A stretch of 18,403 nucleotides of DNA from CAZCCC01 sp964535715 (GTDB lineage Bacteria > Patescibacteriota > Patescibacteriia > Buchananbacterales > UBA6539), in contig CAZHUO010000025.1 of NCBI GenBank assembly GCA_964535715.1, positions 1 through 18,403 of the forward strand, in the 5' to 3' direction. Under the pieces are notes generated by a model. The model made no database searches. It saw only the letters and a list, made by a program, of their open reading frames with translations, and had not been told where the DNA came from. This document shows positions 1 through 6,916 of the stretch, piece after piece. Position numbers and translations under genes: made by a program. Position 1 is the stretch's first letter; each line of letters begins with the position of its first letter.

Positions 1-49
1 GGTTATTATACCTTAGGTGTTGCCAAGCTATTGGCCCATTACGTACAAA

Positions 50-78
50 TTGACATTTTTTACTAAATATGGTAATAT
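50..78 (+). promoter_or_regulatory. Strong sigma70-type promoter of the FadL-like gene
   Basis: TTGACA (50-55), a 17-base spacer and TAATAT (73-78), with an extended -10 TG at 70-71. Transcription should start near 85, giving a leader of about 45 bases. The -35 is a perfect consensus and the spacing is optimal. The 8-mer ATATGGTA across the extended -10 recurs in the same register in the promoter at 6839-6867. Confidence 0.75.
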
Positions 79-116
79 CTTAGGCTGATTTCCAGCAAAA
101 TAGCACACTACAAACT

Positions 117-123
117 AGGAGGG
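117..123 (+). promoter_or_regulatory. Perfect Shine-Dalgarno of the FadL-like gene
   Basis: AGGAGGG lies seven bases before the ATG at 131 and fixes that start. It stands out because almost none of the minus-strand genes in the window has a recognisable Shine-Dalgarno sequence. Confidence 0.8.
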
Positions 124-130
124 TTTATCC

Positions 131-1306
131 ATGAAAATGTTGAATTTGACGTTATTAATATCGGTTGTATTGTTTGGCTCACTGGCATTTGCCGGCGGGG
201 TGATACGTCCAGGCGCAACATTAAGCCCGCGGGGTTTAGGCATGGCCGGCGCCCAAAACGCAATTGCCAATGACGGCGCAGCGCTTTACCACAATGTTGC
301 CGGCTTAGCCCAGGCAGAAGAAAATTTCGTCCAGCTTAACGCTGATCTGATCTTCCCGAAGTTCAAATACGAATCAGAGCAGTCACAACTGGGCAAGTTT
401 TTGATGCCGGAAATCACTTGTGGAATCAGGCTTTCGCAAAAAATGGTTTTGGGCTGCGGCATCTATACACCATACGGACTTGGCGCAACCTATAGTGGCG
501 GATCGTTTCAAAAAAGCTTTTTAGCTGTTGTTAATAACACAATCGCATTAAGCTATCAGCTAAGCGACACTCTTTCAGTTGGCATCGCCGGTGATTTGGG
601 CTTTGGCCAGCTAAAGTATAATTCAGCGCTTCATCAAATCGGCGATATCGTTTTCAAACCGGCATTTTTAAAAACCGATGCCAACGGCTTTGGTCTGGGA
701 TTTCGCGCCGGAATACTATGGCAGCCAGATAAGAAGTTTTCTTTGGGTCTAAGTTATTCTTCGCCGATGAAAATCCATTTGACTGGAAAAACCGATTTCT
801 CATTATTTGGCCTCGAACTTGGCACTGATAAATTTAACGCCAGAGTATCATTTCCGGCACGTTTTGGCAGTGGCATCGCTTTTCGGCCAAACGATAATTT
901 AGTTTTGGCGTTTGACGTAAATTACTACGATTTTAGCCAAACCGACTCCATTGATTTTGACTTTAAGCTATTGCCGCTTATTCGGCAGAAACTACAATGG
1001 GAAAATAACTGGAGTGTCCATTTAGGTGCCGAGCAAAAAATTACCGATAATTTTATGTTGCGAAGCGGTATTGCCTGGATGAACAGCGCAGTTCCAAAAG
1101 AAACCGCAAATCCGATTATTCCGGATGGCGATGGCTATTGTTTTGGGATCGGCTGTAGCTACAAAATGGATAACTGGTCAATCGATCTGGCATACTTGTA
1201 TGCCTGGACTGAACGGAAAGTTGAAAATTTCCATGGCTTTCTTTCGCCAGGTGACTACAAAACTACTGTTAATGTAGTTTCCGCCGGATTGACCTATCGC
1301 TTTTGA
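131..1306 (+). CDS. FadL/OmpP1/TodX-family outer-membrane transport protein
   Basis: A 391-residue protein resembling the FadL family of 14-stranded beta-barrels that carry hydrophobic compounds across an outer membrane. Residues 1-21 form a Sec signal peptide ending in AFA. Residues 33-60 carry the family hallmark: a glycine-rich GLGMAGA stretch, then A-N-D-G-A-A-L-Y-H-N-V-A-G-L-A, corresponding to the usual D-x-x-A-x-x-x-N-P-A-G-L of the N-terminal hatch. Alternating beta-strand patterns follow, and the protein ends in Y-R-F, the C-terminal aromatic signal read by the BAM machinery. Length is slightly below the usual 400-450. The gene has its own promoter, SD and terminator and is convergent with the next gene. 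Its base composition is clearly more G+C-rich than the adjacent minus-strand genes. Family assignment is firm; the substrate is unknown. Its presence here is odd because CPR bacteria are thought to lack an outer membrane, so transfer or a chimeric contig are both possible. Confidence 0.85.
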   Translation: MKMLNLTLLISVVLFGSLAFAGGVIRPGATLSPRGLGMAGAQNAIANDGAALYHNVAGLAQAEENFVQLNADLIFPKFKYESEQSQLGKFLMPEITCGIRLSQKMVLGCGIYTPYGLGATYSGGSFQKSFLAVVNNTIALSYQLSDTLSVGIAGDLGFGQLKYNSALHQIGDIVFKPAFLKTDANGFGLGFRAGILWQPDKKFSLGLSYSSPMKIHLTGKTDFSLFGLELGTDKFNARVSFPARFGSGIAFRPNDNLVLAFDVNYYDFSQTDSIDFDFKLLPLIRQKLQWENNWSVHLGAEQKITDNFMLRSGIAWMNSAVPKETANPIIPDGDGYCFGIGCSYKMDNWSIDLAYLYAWTERKVENFHGFLSPGDYKTTVNVVSAGLTYRF

Positions 1307-1330
1307 GGTAGCTTCTGCTGCCTCTTTTTT
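1305..1330 (+). terminator. Rho-independent terminator after the FadL-like gene
   Basis: An eight-pair stem, GAGGTAGC (1305-1312) with GCTGCCTC (1317-1324), including one G-U pair and a TTCT loop, followed by six T (1325-1330). It overlaps the stop codon at 1304-1306, and its T-run touches the stop of the convergent gene. There is no T-run on the minus side, so it acts for the plus strand only. Confidence 0.85.
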
Positions 1331-2009
1331 ATCTTTTTAATTTATGAAAAAATAACAAGTAACTTATAAACATGAGGAGAATTACCGTAAAGTAAGGACC
1401 CAGCCAAATCATTTTATAATTTCCAAAAAGTGGATAAAATAAATCAAAAATCATTCCAAAAATAAAAGCAATGGCAGTTCCGTATATTAAGCATTTTAAT
1501 TGTATCCTGTGAAAACCACCGCTTATTCTGTATTTTTCAATTAAATTTTTATAGCCGAGGGCAATAAAAGCCAAAAATATAACGGTATAAATAATATTTG
1601 CCGGCAAATTGAGCATTAGAATATTATCAGGAGGCGAAATTATAAAATCATTAATTAAAAACCATGGCAAAACATCTATAATCATAACCAATGTCCCAAA
1701 CAAAATTAATATTATTGTTTTGATTTCTAATATCCTTTTTTGATAAGGAAAATAAATCGAAAAAAGATAAAAAAATACCGGAATCAATCCGGCGGCGACA
1801 TAATAAATAAAAACCAATAAACGTACAGCAGTTTCCGTCTGCATCCAACGAAAAGTTACCAAGCCAAAAATCCAAATTGAACACAAAAAACCCATAATGG
1901 AATAATAAATATTTATCCGATGCTTTGGATTTAGAAAATATACCATTATAGCTGAGCCCAAATTAAGCCCCGCCACAATAAGTAAAATAATATTTTTCCA
2001 GTCCATCAT
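1329..2009 (-). CDS. Seven-TM histidine-kinase N-terminal sensor domain, stand-alone
   Basis: A 226-residue integral membrane protein with seven predicted helices (about 6-26, 33-52, 62-85, 96-117, 134-153, 171-190 and 203-221). The helix layout, the N-P-K-H-R loop after helix 1 and the polar G-F-H-R-I-Q-L-K loop before helix 6 resemble the 7TM N-terminal sensor region of some histidine kinases (HisKA_7TM type). The reading frame ends a few residues after helix 7. There is no HisKA, ATPase, PAS or GGDEF domain, and no kinase is encoded next door. It is either a naturally stand-alone sensor or a truncated kinase. Two Met codons are adjacent at the start and there is no Shine-Dalgarno. It is convergent with the FadL-like gene. 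The fold assignment rests on hydropathy and general resemblance; the ligand is unknown. Confidence 0.6.
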   Translation of the reverse strand: MMDWKNIILLIVAGLNLGSAIMVYFLNPKHRINIYYSIMGFLCSIWIFGLVTFRWMQTETAVRLLVFIYYVAAGLIPVFFYLFSIYFPYQKRILEIKTIILILFGTLVMIIDVLPWFLINDFIISPPDNILMLNLPANIIYTVIFLAFIALGYKNLIEKYRISGGFHRIQLKCLIYGTAIAFIFGMIFDLFYPLFGNYKMIWLGPYFTVILLMFISYLLFFHKLKR

Positions 2010-2025
2010 AAATTTAGCTAAAATA

Positions 2026-2046
2026 AAATTGCCCGCGTGGCAATTT
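2026..2046. promoter_or_regulatory. Hairpin in the leader of the seven-TM gene
   Basis: A perfect eight-base inverted repeat, AAATTGCC (2026-2033) and GGCAATTT (2039-2046), with a CGCGT loop. It starts 17 bases upstream of the seven-TM start. Read on the minus strand, the stem is followed by a T-rich stretch, so it resembles an attenuator; it could also be an operator. Confidence 0.45.
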
Positions 2047-2074
2047 ATTGCTTTTTATATATTTATTTATCATT

Positions 2075-2100
2075 TTTTTGCTAATTTTAGATAAATTATA
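2075..2100 (-). promoter_or_regulatory. Candidate promoter region of the seven-TM gene
   Basis: A TATAAT hexamer on the minus strand (2095-2100) lies just upstream of the 16-base element CTAAAATTAGCAAAAA (2075-2090 on the minus strand). An exact copy of the element lies upstream of mreB at 6803-6818. The -35 for the TATAAT is poor, so the active start could instead use the element and a -10 further downstream. Confidence 0.35.
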
Positions 2101-2166
2101 ACCTAAATTATCTTATCTTTTTTCACATTAACAAGACGCATGATAAAAGTCAATGAAATAACAGTT

Positions 2167-2196
2167 TCAGCCAAAGGCTGATCCGCCCATGGCGGA
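2167..2196. repeat. Two abutting small hairpins of a palindromic repeat mosaic
   Basis: TCAGCC-AAA-GGCTGA (2167-2181) is followed with no gap by TCCGCC-CAT-GGCGGA (2182-2196), both perfect. They begin a G+C-rich stretch to about 2300 lying between A+T-rich sequences. It continues with an AGCC...GGCT pair (about 2207-2230), GCGGGCGGG, and the repeat at 2262-2299. The pattern looks like a dispersed intergenic repeat, not coding sequence. Confidence 0.6.
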
Positions 2197-2261
2197 AACA
2201 ATTGACAGCCTGCCTGCCGAAGAAAGGCTAACATCAAGACTTTGCGGGCGGGATAATTCTA

Positions 2262-2299
2262 AATTGCTTCGTCGTCGCGTTGCGCCGACTCGCAATGAC
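2262..2299. repeat. CATTGCGAG...CGAAGCAAT-type dispersed repeat
   Basis: Read on the minus strand this is GTCATTGCGAG, then a GC-rich core containing GCGACGACGAAGCAATT. It matches the general form of a short repeat (CATTGCGAG...GCGAAGCAAT) that I recall from intergenic regions of many uncultivated bacterial genomes. The ATTGC and GCAAT ends are complementary and can form a stem. It sits 47 bases beyond the mrdA stop. Confidence 0.55.
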
Positions 2300-2330
2300 A
2301 GGACGGGACGATGGAACAATAGAACAAGAA

Positions 2331-2348
2331 AACAATTACTAAATTGTT
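2331..2348 (-). terminator. Weak A+T-rich terminator after mrdA
   Basis: AACAATT (2331-2337) and AATTGTT (2342-2348) form a perfect seven-base stem with a four-base loop that overlaps the mrdA stop. On the minus strand it continues as TTTTCTTG. The stem is A+T-rich and the T-run is interrupted, so termination strength is doubtful. Confidence 0.4.
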
Positions 2349-4305
2349 ACCGGTTTTCCGCCCACCATTTTATTATTTCTGAAACAACCGGCAAGGCAAC
2401 CCGGCTGCCTTCTTCGCCTTCTTCAATTAAAACCGTCACAACAATCTGGGGATTTTCATATGGCGCAAAAGCCGTCATCCAAGCGTGCGGCGGCTTAGTC
2501 GAGGACCACTCGGCAGTACCGGTTTTTGCGGCAACAGCTATCGGCAAACCCAATAAGCCTCGCGAGCTGCCCGATGTTACGCCTTGTCGCAAGCCGCGCT
2601 TGATTATACTTATATTTGCTAAACTAATAAAATCCTTGCTTAAAATTTTCGGCTCGGTTTCCGAAATGACATTATTTTCTGAATCCAAAACGCTTTTAAC
2701 CACATATGGCCGGTATAGCGCGCCTCCATTGGCAAAAACCGAAGTGTACGCGGCAACTTGCAATGGAGTGACCAAAATATCGCCCTGGCCGATAGATGCA
2801 TGATAAGTGTCGCCGATATACCACTTTTCGCCCTTAGTTTCATTTTTCCATTCGATACTTGGAAAAAAGCCGGCAGCTTCACTTGGCAAATCAACGCCCA
2901 AGGGCTTGTTTAGCCCGAATTTTTCAGCGTACTCTTTCATCTTTTCAATTCCCAAATAACCGAAATTCTTATAATCTTCGTGTCCGCCGCCAATTAAATA
3001 AAAAAATGTATTGACTGATTCTGCCAACGCCTTGTAAATATTAGTCCAGCCGTGGCCTCCGGCCTTCCAGTCCGGAAAAAACCAGCTGCTTACCCTTATC
3101 CCGCCGGTGCTGTTTACACCGGTATTTTCGTTTATTATTCCTTCCTGCAAAGCGGCAGCTCCCACTATCATTTTAAAAGTCGAACCTGAGGGATATTCTC
3201 CGGAAATTGCCCGCATAAACATCGGCTGGTCTGAGTCATTAATCAGCTTGGAAAAATCATCCTGAGTGACTCCCCGGCTGAAAAGATTATTGTCAAAGCT
3301 TGGCAGGCTTACCATGGCTAAAATTTCTCCGCTATTAGGATCCATGACAATGACTACTCCGCGATTTTTATTATACTTGCTAAGAATTTTTTTTAAGCTT
3401 TCTTCTACCTTTTGCTGCAGCTGCAAATCGATTGTAAGCAATAGGTTGCTGCCGGAAAGCGGCTTTTGAAAAGCTAAAATTTCCTTAGTCTCACCCCGGG
3501 CATCGACTTCAACCTGCTGTTTTCCGTATTCTCCGCGAAGCGCTTTTTCATAATAAAGCTCAAGGCCGGTTTTTCCCAAATAATCGTCAAATATGTAGCC
3601 CTTGCTTAAATAATCATCAAGCTGATCTGGATTGATTTTTCCCTGATAGCCCAAAACATGAGAAATGCTTTGGTTTAAATCCGAATTGAGATAGTGCCTG
3701 ACACTGTTTATTTTGAGGACAACTCCAGAAAAATTTCCCGATAAAATTTTGGTTAATATTGCCTGATTATGATTTAAATTATCTTTAATCACAACCGCCT
3801 GATATGAATAAGGCGACTGCTGCTTAATAATCTCTTTTACTTCTTCAACGGATTTTTCCGAAATTTTTGAAATTTCCACTGCCAGTTCGCTGATCTTTTC
3901 TTCAACTTTTGGCAAATCCGCCGGGACTAGTGCTATAGAAAAATTAGGAATATTTTCCGTCATCAGATTCATATTGCGGTCATAAATTACTCCACGGCTT
4001 GATTTAATGTCTAAAATGCGGATACGATTTCCCTCGGCAATATCTCGATATTTTTCACCCACCACCATCTGTAAATATGCCGTTCTACCCAGCAAAACAA
4101 ATATGCCAAAAATTACAACCAAAAGCCATAAATTTATAATCTTATCATCTGCGCCCGGCTGGCTTGAATTATTATCCTGCCTACCGGAGTGTTTAGAAAA
4201 AGAATCAATTTCAAACCATCGACCGCTATGGCGGCTTTTGACCTGGTGGTTTTGCTGTCTCTTGGAATCAACTTCGAATGGATTTGAATTGATCTTTGAT
4301 TTCAT
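2347..4305 (-). CDS. mrdA: Penicillin-binding protein 2, transpeptidase of the elongasome
   Basis: A class B PBP of 652 residues that cross-links peptidoglycan during side-wall growth, working with RodA and the MreBCD scaffold. It has an unusual polar, basic cytoplasmic tail (1-56), one membrane anchor (about 57-73), the pedestal/dimerisation region with R-G-V-I-Y-D-R (104-110), and the transpeptidase domain. All three catalytic motifs are present: S375-T-F-K378, S430-V-N432 and K594-T-G596. The length suits PBP2, and the position as last gene of mreB-mreC-mreD-mrdA separates it from PBP3/FtsI. Its ATG follows the mreD stop by eight bases with no Shine-Dalgarno, so coupled translation is likely. 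No rodA follows in this window. Confidence 0.93.
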   Translation of the reverse strand: MKSKINSNPFEVDSKRQQNHQVKSRHSGRWFEIDSFSKHSGRQDNNSSQPGADDKIINLWLLVVIFGIFVLLGRTAYLQMVVGEKYRDIAEGNRIRILDIKSSRGVIYDRNMNLMTENIPNFSIALVPADLPKVEEKISELAVEISKISEKSVEEVKEIIKQQSPYSYQAVVIKDNLNHNQAILTKILSGNFSGVVLKINSVRHYLNSDLNQSISHVLGYQGKINPDQLDDYLSKGYIFDDYLGKTGLELYYEKALRGEYGKQQVEVDARGETKEILAFQKPLSGSNLLLTIDLQLQQKVEESLKKILSKYNKNRGVVIVMDPNSGEILAMVSLPSFDNNLFSRGVTQDDFSKLINDSDQPMFMRAISGEYPSGSTFKMIVGAAALQEGIINENTGVNSTGGIRVSSWFFPDWKAGGHGWTNIYKALAESVNTFFYLIGGGHEDYKNFGYLGIEKMKEYAEKFGLNKPLGVDLPSEAAGFFPSIEWKNETKGEKWYIGDTYHASIGQGDILVTPLQVAAYTSVFANGGALYRPYVVKSVLDSENNVISETEPKILSKDFISLANISIIKRGLRQGVTSGSSRGLLGLPIAVAAKTGTAEWSSTKPPHAWMTAFAPYENPQIVVTVLIEEGEEGSRVALPVVSEIIKWWAENR

Positions 4306-4313
4306 ATTTTATC

Positions 4314-4832
4314 TTAATGAGTGATAAAAGAATTTTTCAGCCGGCTGGTAAAAATATAATAGGCAAAAAATACTATTGTCAAAATTATCAGATTTAAAAT
4401 CGTCTGCCAAAAAAATAATAGCCATAGATCAAATTTAAAAGCCAATACGTTAAAATTCAAAAAAATCAGCAAAAAATAGCCGGCAATAATAAACAGATTA
4501 TAACAAATGGTTCCGATTAAACCCAAAATAAGCAAGGAATAAAGAGAGCGGTTGGTAAAAATATTGGTAAATAAAAAATTTACGACAAAAACTACAAAAA
4601 TTAAGCTTAAGGTCTCAAGCCCGAAGGGTAATGAGCTGTATAATTGTAAAAAAATTCCTAAACCAAAAGCCCACCAAAGTCCTTTGTTAAAGCTTATTAT
4701 GACGGTGACAAAAATAACCAGGCTTAAAATCAGATTCAAGCTGTTTATTGGAAAAAGCCAGGTGCTTAAAAAGCTAACCTGGATAATGCCTAAAACAATT
4801 AAAGTAAAAAAATTAATTAGTATCTTTAACAT
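4314..4832 (-). CDS. mreD: Rod shape-determining protein MreD
   Basis: A 172-residue, very hydrophobic protein with about five or six membrane helices, a short N-terminus and a basic C-terminus (R-L-K-N). MreD links the periplasmic MreC to the cytoplasmic MreB filament and helps control PBP2. Sequence conservation in the family is poor, so the call rests on size, helix content and its place between mreC and mrdA. The start overlaps the end of mreC by 20 bases. An AGGA just before the ATG is the only SD-like sequence among the four shape genes. Confidence 0.85.
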   Translation of the reverse strand: MLKILINFFTLIVLGIIQVSFLSTWLFPINSLNLILSLVIFVTVIISFNKGLWWAFGLGIFLQLYSSLPFGLETLSLIFVVFVVNFLFTNIFTNRSLYSLLILGLIGTICYNLFIIAGYFLLIFLNFNVLAFKFDLWLLFFWQTILNLIILTIVFFAYYIFTSRLKNSFITH

Positions 4833-5640
4833 AATCCTGGCCGACTAAAACGGAAACTATGGTTAAATTATCAATTTTAACAAGCGGCTGAATCAGGGCA
4901 GTTTGAAAAAAACTATTTGGCTCATTTATAATACGGCTGATTTTTCCAACAACTAACCCCCTGGGTATTGAATTTTCAAGACCTGACGTGACAACGGTTT
5001 GGCCTTCTTGCGCCAGTTCATTTTGCGGAATAAGTTCCATTTTTAAGCCGATTCCGTGCTCGCCGCTGATAACGCCGTTGCTTTGGTGATCATTTTCAAT
5101 AAGCGCCGCCGTGCGGCTTTGCGAATCATTGATTAAAATTACCTGGCAGCTGCTAATATAAGATTCAAAAATTTTTCCGATAATTATTCCGCCTGCGGTA
5201 ATTACCGGCATATCTTTTTGTATGCCGTCTTTTTTGCCCTTATTTAAAATTATCGCTTGCCTGCCGGGCTGGGGATTTCGGCCGATCACTTTGGCAATAA
5301 CGGCATTAAAACCCTGGGATTTCAAAAAATCCGTTTGCAAACTTATTTCTTTGCATTCATATATTTCCGATCTAAGCTGGGCATTTTCCACAACCAATCT
5401 TTTAACTTCATTATTAAGCTCCTCGTTTGATCTGATCAAATCTTTTTTGCTTGTGATGTTTGTATAAAAATTGTTTATTTTTGAACCAAAAACGTATGTT
5501 TGGTGCTGAAATGGAGAAAAAACCTTAACTGCAAACGACTCAATCGGATTTAAAATTCCAACATAATGCAAAAAAATTAGCAGGATCAAAACTGCTAATA
5601 TAATAAGCGGAAGTCTTTTTATTTTGTCTAATCTATACAT
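4813..5640 (-). CDS. mreC: Rod shape-determining protein MreC
   Basis: A 275-residue protein with a short basic cytoplasmic end, one membrane helix (about 9-29), an extracytoplasmic coiled coil (about 65-100, rich in N, E and V/L) and the paired beta-barrel MreC domain. The conserved G-R-N-P segment lies near 119-122 and G-L-E-N-S-I-P-R-G near 219-227. MreC scaffolds the elongasome and activates PBP2. The start is 13 bases after the mreB stop, with no Shine-Dalgarno. Length is typical. Confidence 0.92.
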   Translation of the reverse strand: MYRLDKIKRLPLIILAVLILLIFLHYVGILNPIESFAVKVFSPFQHQTYVFGSKINNFYTNITSKKDLIRSNEELNNEVKRLVVENAQLRSEIYECKEISLQTDFLKSQGFNAVIAKVIGRNPQPGRQAIILNKGKKDGIQKDMPVITAGGIIIGKIFESYISSCQVILINDSQSRTAALIENDHQSNGVISGEHGIGLKMELIPQNELAQEGQTVVTSGLENSIPRGLVVGKISRIINEPNSFFQTALIQPLVKIDNLTIVSVLVGQDYVKDTN

Positions 5641-5653
5641 ATATGATTAAAAT

Positions 5654-6712
5654 TTAACGGTTTGCTTTTTCATCAATTGACGAATACGGAATGGCAACTT
5701 CTCTTAATAAATTATCGTCTTCTAAAATTAAGCCCATGCCTCTGACGGCGCAAGTAAGCGAGTCTTCGATGACTTTTACCGGAATTTTTGTCGCTTTTGA
5801 AATCATTAAGTCAAGATCGGAAAGCATCGCACCACCTCCGGCTAAAATCATACCCCTTTGATAAATATCGGCAACAAGCTCGGGCGGAGTGATTTCCAAT
5901 GTGCTTTTTATTCCATCAATAATCGCCGAAATTGAGCGCTGCATTGACTGCTTGACCTGATCAGAGGTGATTATTACTTCCCTGGGCAGGCCGGTTAATA
6001 AATCACGGCCGCGCATTTTAAGCTCAATCGGCTCATCAGAATCAGTAAACCTTCCCGCTCTTATTTTTATATCCTCGGCTATCCTTTCGCCTATTAACAA
6101 ATTAAATTCATTTTTGGCAAATTGAATGACATCCAAATCAAGTTTTCTGCCGGCAGTCCTTAAAGATTTCCAAGCAACAACGCCGGAAAGAGAAATAACA
6201 GCAACTTCAGTGACTCCGCCGCCCAAATCAACTACCATATTTCCTGAAGGATCCTGAATCGGCAGTCTGGCGCCGATTGCCGTTGCGATAACATTTTCCA
6301 CCAAATAAACCTGGCGGGCGCCGGCGGAAAGAACAACATCTTCAACCGCTTTTTTTTCAACTTCAGTAACCTCCAAAGGCACGCCGATTACCACCCTCGG
6401 CCTGGCCGATAAGCCGAAGTTATCACGAGAAATTCGGTCAATAAAATATTTAAGCATTTTTTCGGTTACCTCAAAATCAGAAATTATCCCGTCAACTAAT
6501 GGCCTGGTAATTGTAATATGCGGCGGAGTTTTGCCAAGCATTTTTTGGGCTTCCTGGCCAACAGCTAAAATCTGATCGTTGCGGTTATTTAAAGCCACAA
6601 TTGATGATTCCTTGACAACAATTCCCCTATCTTTAACATAAATCAGGGTATTGGAAGTACCTAAATCAATGGCAACATCTTTTGAGAATTTTTTAAATAA
6701 ATTATTGAACAT
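5654..6712 (-). CDS. mreB: Actin-like cell-shape protein MreB
   Basis: A 352-residue bacterial actin that forms membrane-bound filaments to orient wall synthesis. Phosphate-1 motif I-D-L-G-T-S-N-T (15-22), phosphate-2 V-D-L-G-G-G (161-166) and the adenosine loop L-A-G-G-G-A-M (290-296) are intact, and the N-terminal M-F-N-N-L-F-K-K-F could be an amphipathic membrane-binding helix. Two conserved spots differ from E. coli MreB: I-E-E-P becomes V-E-N-V (138-141), and R-I-G-G-D becomes R-T-A-G-R (185-189), replacing the acidic residue with arginine. First gene of the shape operon, divergent from the 104-residue gene. No Shine-Dalgarno precedes the ATG. Confidence 0.95.
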   Translation of the reverse strand: MFNNLFKKFSKDVAIDLGTSNTLIYVKDRGIVVKESSIVALNNRNDQILAVGQEAQKMLGKTPPHITITRPLVDGIISDFEVTEKMLKYFIDRISRDNFGLSARPRVVIGVPLEVTEVEKKAVEDVVLSAGARQVYLVENVIATAIGARLPIQDPSGNMVVDLGGGVTEVAVISLSGVVAWKSLRTAGRKLDLDVIQFAKNEFNLLIGERIAEDIKIRAGRFTDSDEPIELKMRGRDLLTGLPREVIITSDQVKQSMQRSISAIIDGIKSTLEITPPELVADIYQRGMILAGGGAMLSDLDLMISKATKIPVKVIEDSLTCAVRGMGLILEDDNLLREVAIPYSSIDEKANR

Positions 6713-6791
6713 ATTTTAGTCGAAGCAAATCAAAGTAAGAAATAAGGCCAGATAAGTCAAGATAAGTGGTCAAATTTTGTTTTTTTATTTA

Positions 6792-6818
6792 ATTATAGAT
6801 TATTTTTGCTAATTTTAG
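6792..6818 (-). promoter_or_regulatory. Candidate mreB operon promoter
   Basis: TATAAT on the minus strand (6792-6797), five bases downstream of the 16-base element CTAAAATTAGCAAAAA (6803-6818) shared with the seven-TM gene. The predicted leader to mreB is about 70 bases. The classical -35 is weak. A second possibility is TTGACT-N17-TACTTT closer to the gene. Confidence 0.4.
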
Positions 6819-6838
6819 TAATTTATTAACAAATATTA

Positions 6839-6867
6839 TTGACAAAATATATATAATATGGTATGAT
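6839..6867 (+). promoter_or_regulatory. Strong extended -10 promoter of the 104-residue gene
   Basis: TTGACA (6839-6844), a 17-base spacer and TATGAT (6862-6867), with TG at 6859-6860. Start expected near 6874, giving a leader of about 43 bases. The architecture and the ATATGGTA 8-mer match the promoter at 50-78. Confidence 0.8.
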
Positions 6868-6902
6868 ACTTCGTTAGCTGTTTAACTGGAAATAGGAAAA
6901 AA

Positions 6903-6910
6903 AAGGAGAG
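6903..6910 (+). promoter_or_regulatory. Shine-Dalgarno of the 104-residue gene
   Basis: AAGGAGAG ends six bases before the ATG at 6917. A strong, well-spaced ribosome binding site that decides this start. Confidence 0.75.
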
Positions 6911-6916
6911 TACCAA

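Noticed and set aside
2010..2346. Possible tRNA or structured small RNA in the G+C-rich intergenic block
   Set aside because: No acceptor/anticodon/T-arm pattern or CCA end could be found; the inverted pieces are short, independent hairpins more like repeats.
2189..2803. Plus-strand open frame of 204 codons across the repeat mosaic and the end of mrdA
   Set aside because: More than half is antisense to the conserved PBP2 transpeptidase domain, the rest is repeat DNA, and there is no Shine-Dalgarno or promoter; the product is low-quality Arg/Thr-rich sequence.
6839..6857. TATAAT at 6852-6857 as the -10 of the TTGACA at 6839
   Set aside because: The spacing would be seven bases; TATGAT at 6862-6867 has the correct 17-base spacing and an extended TG.
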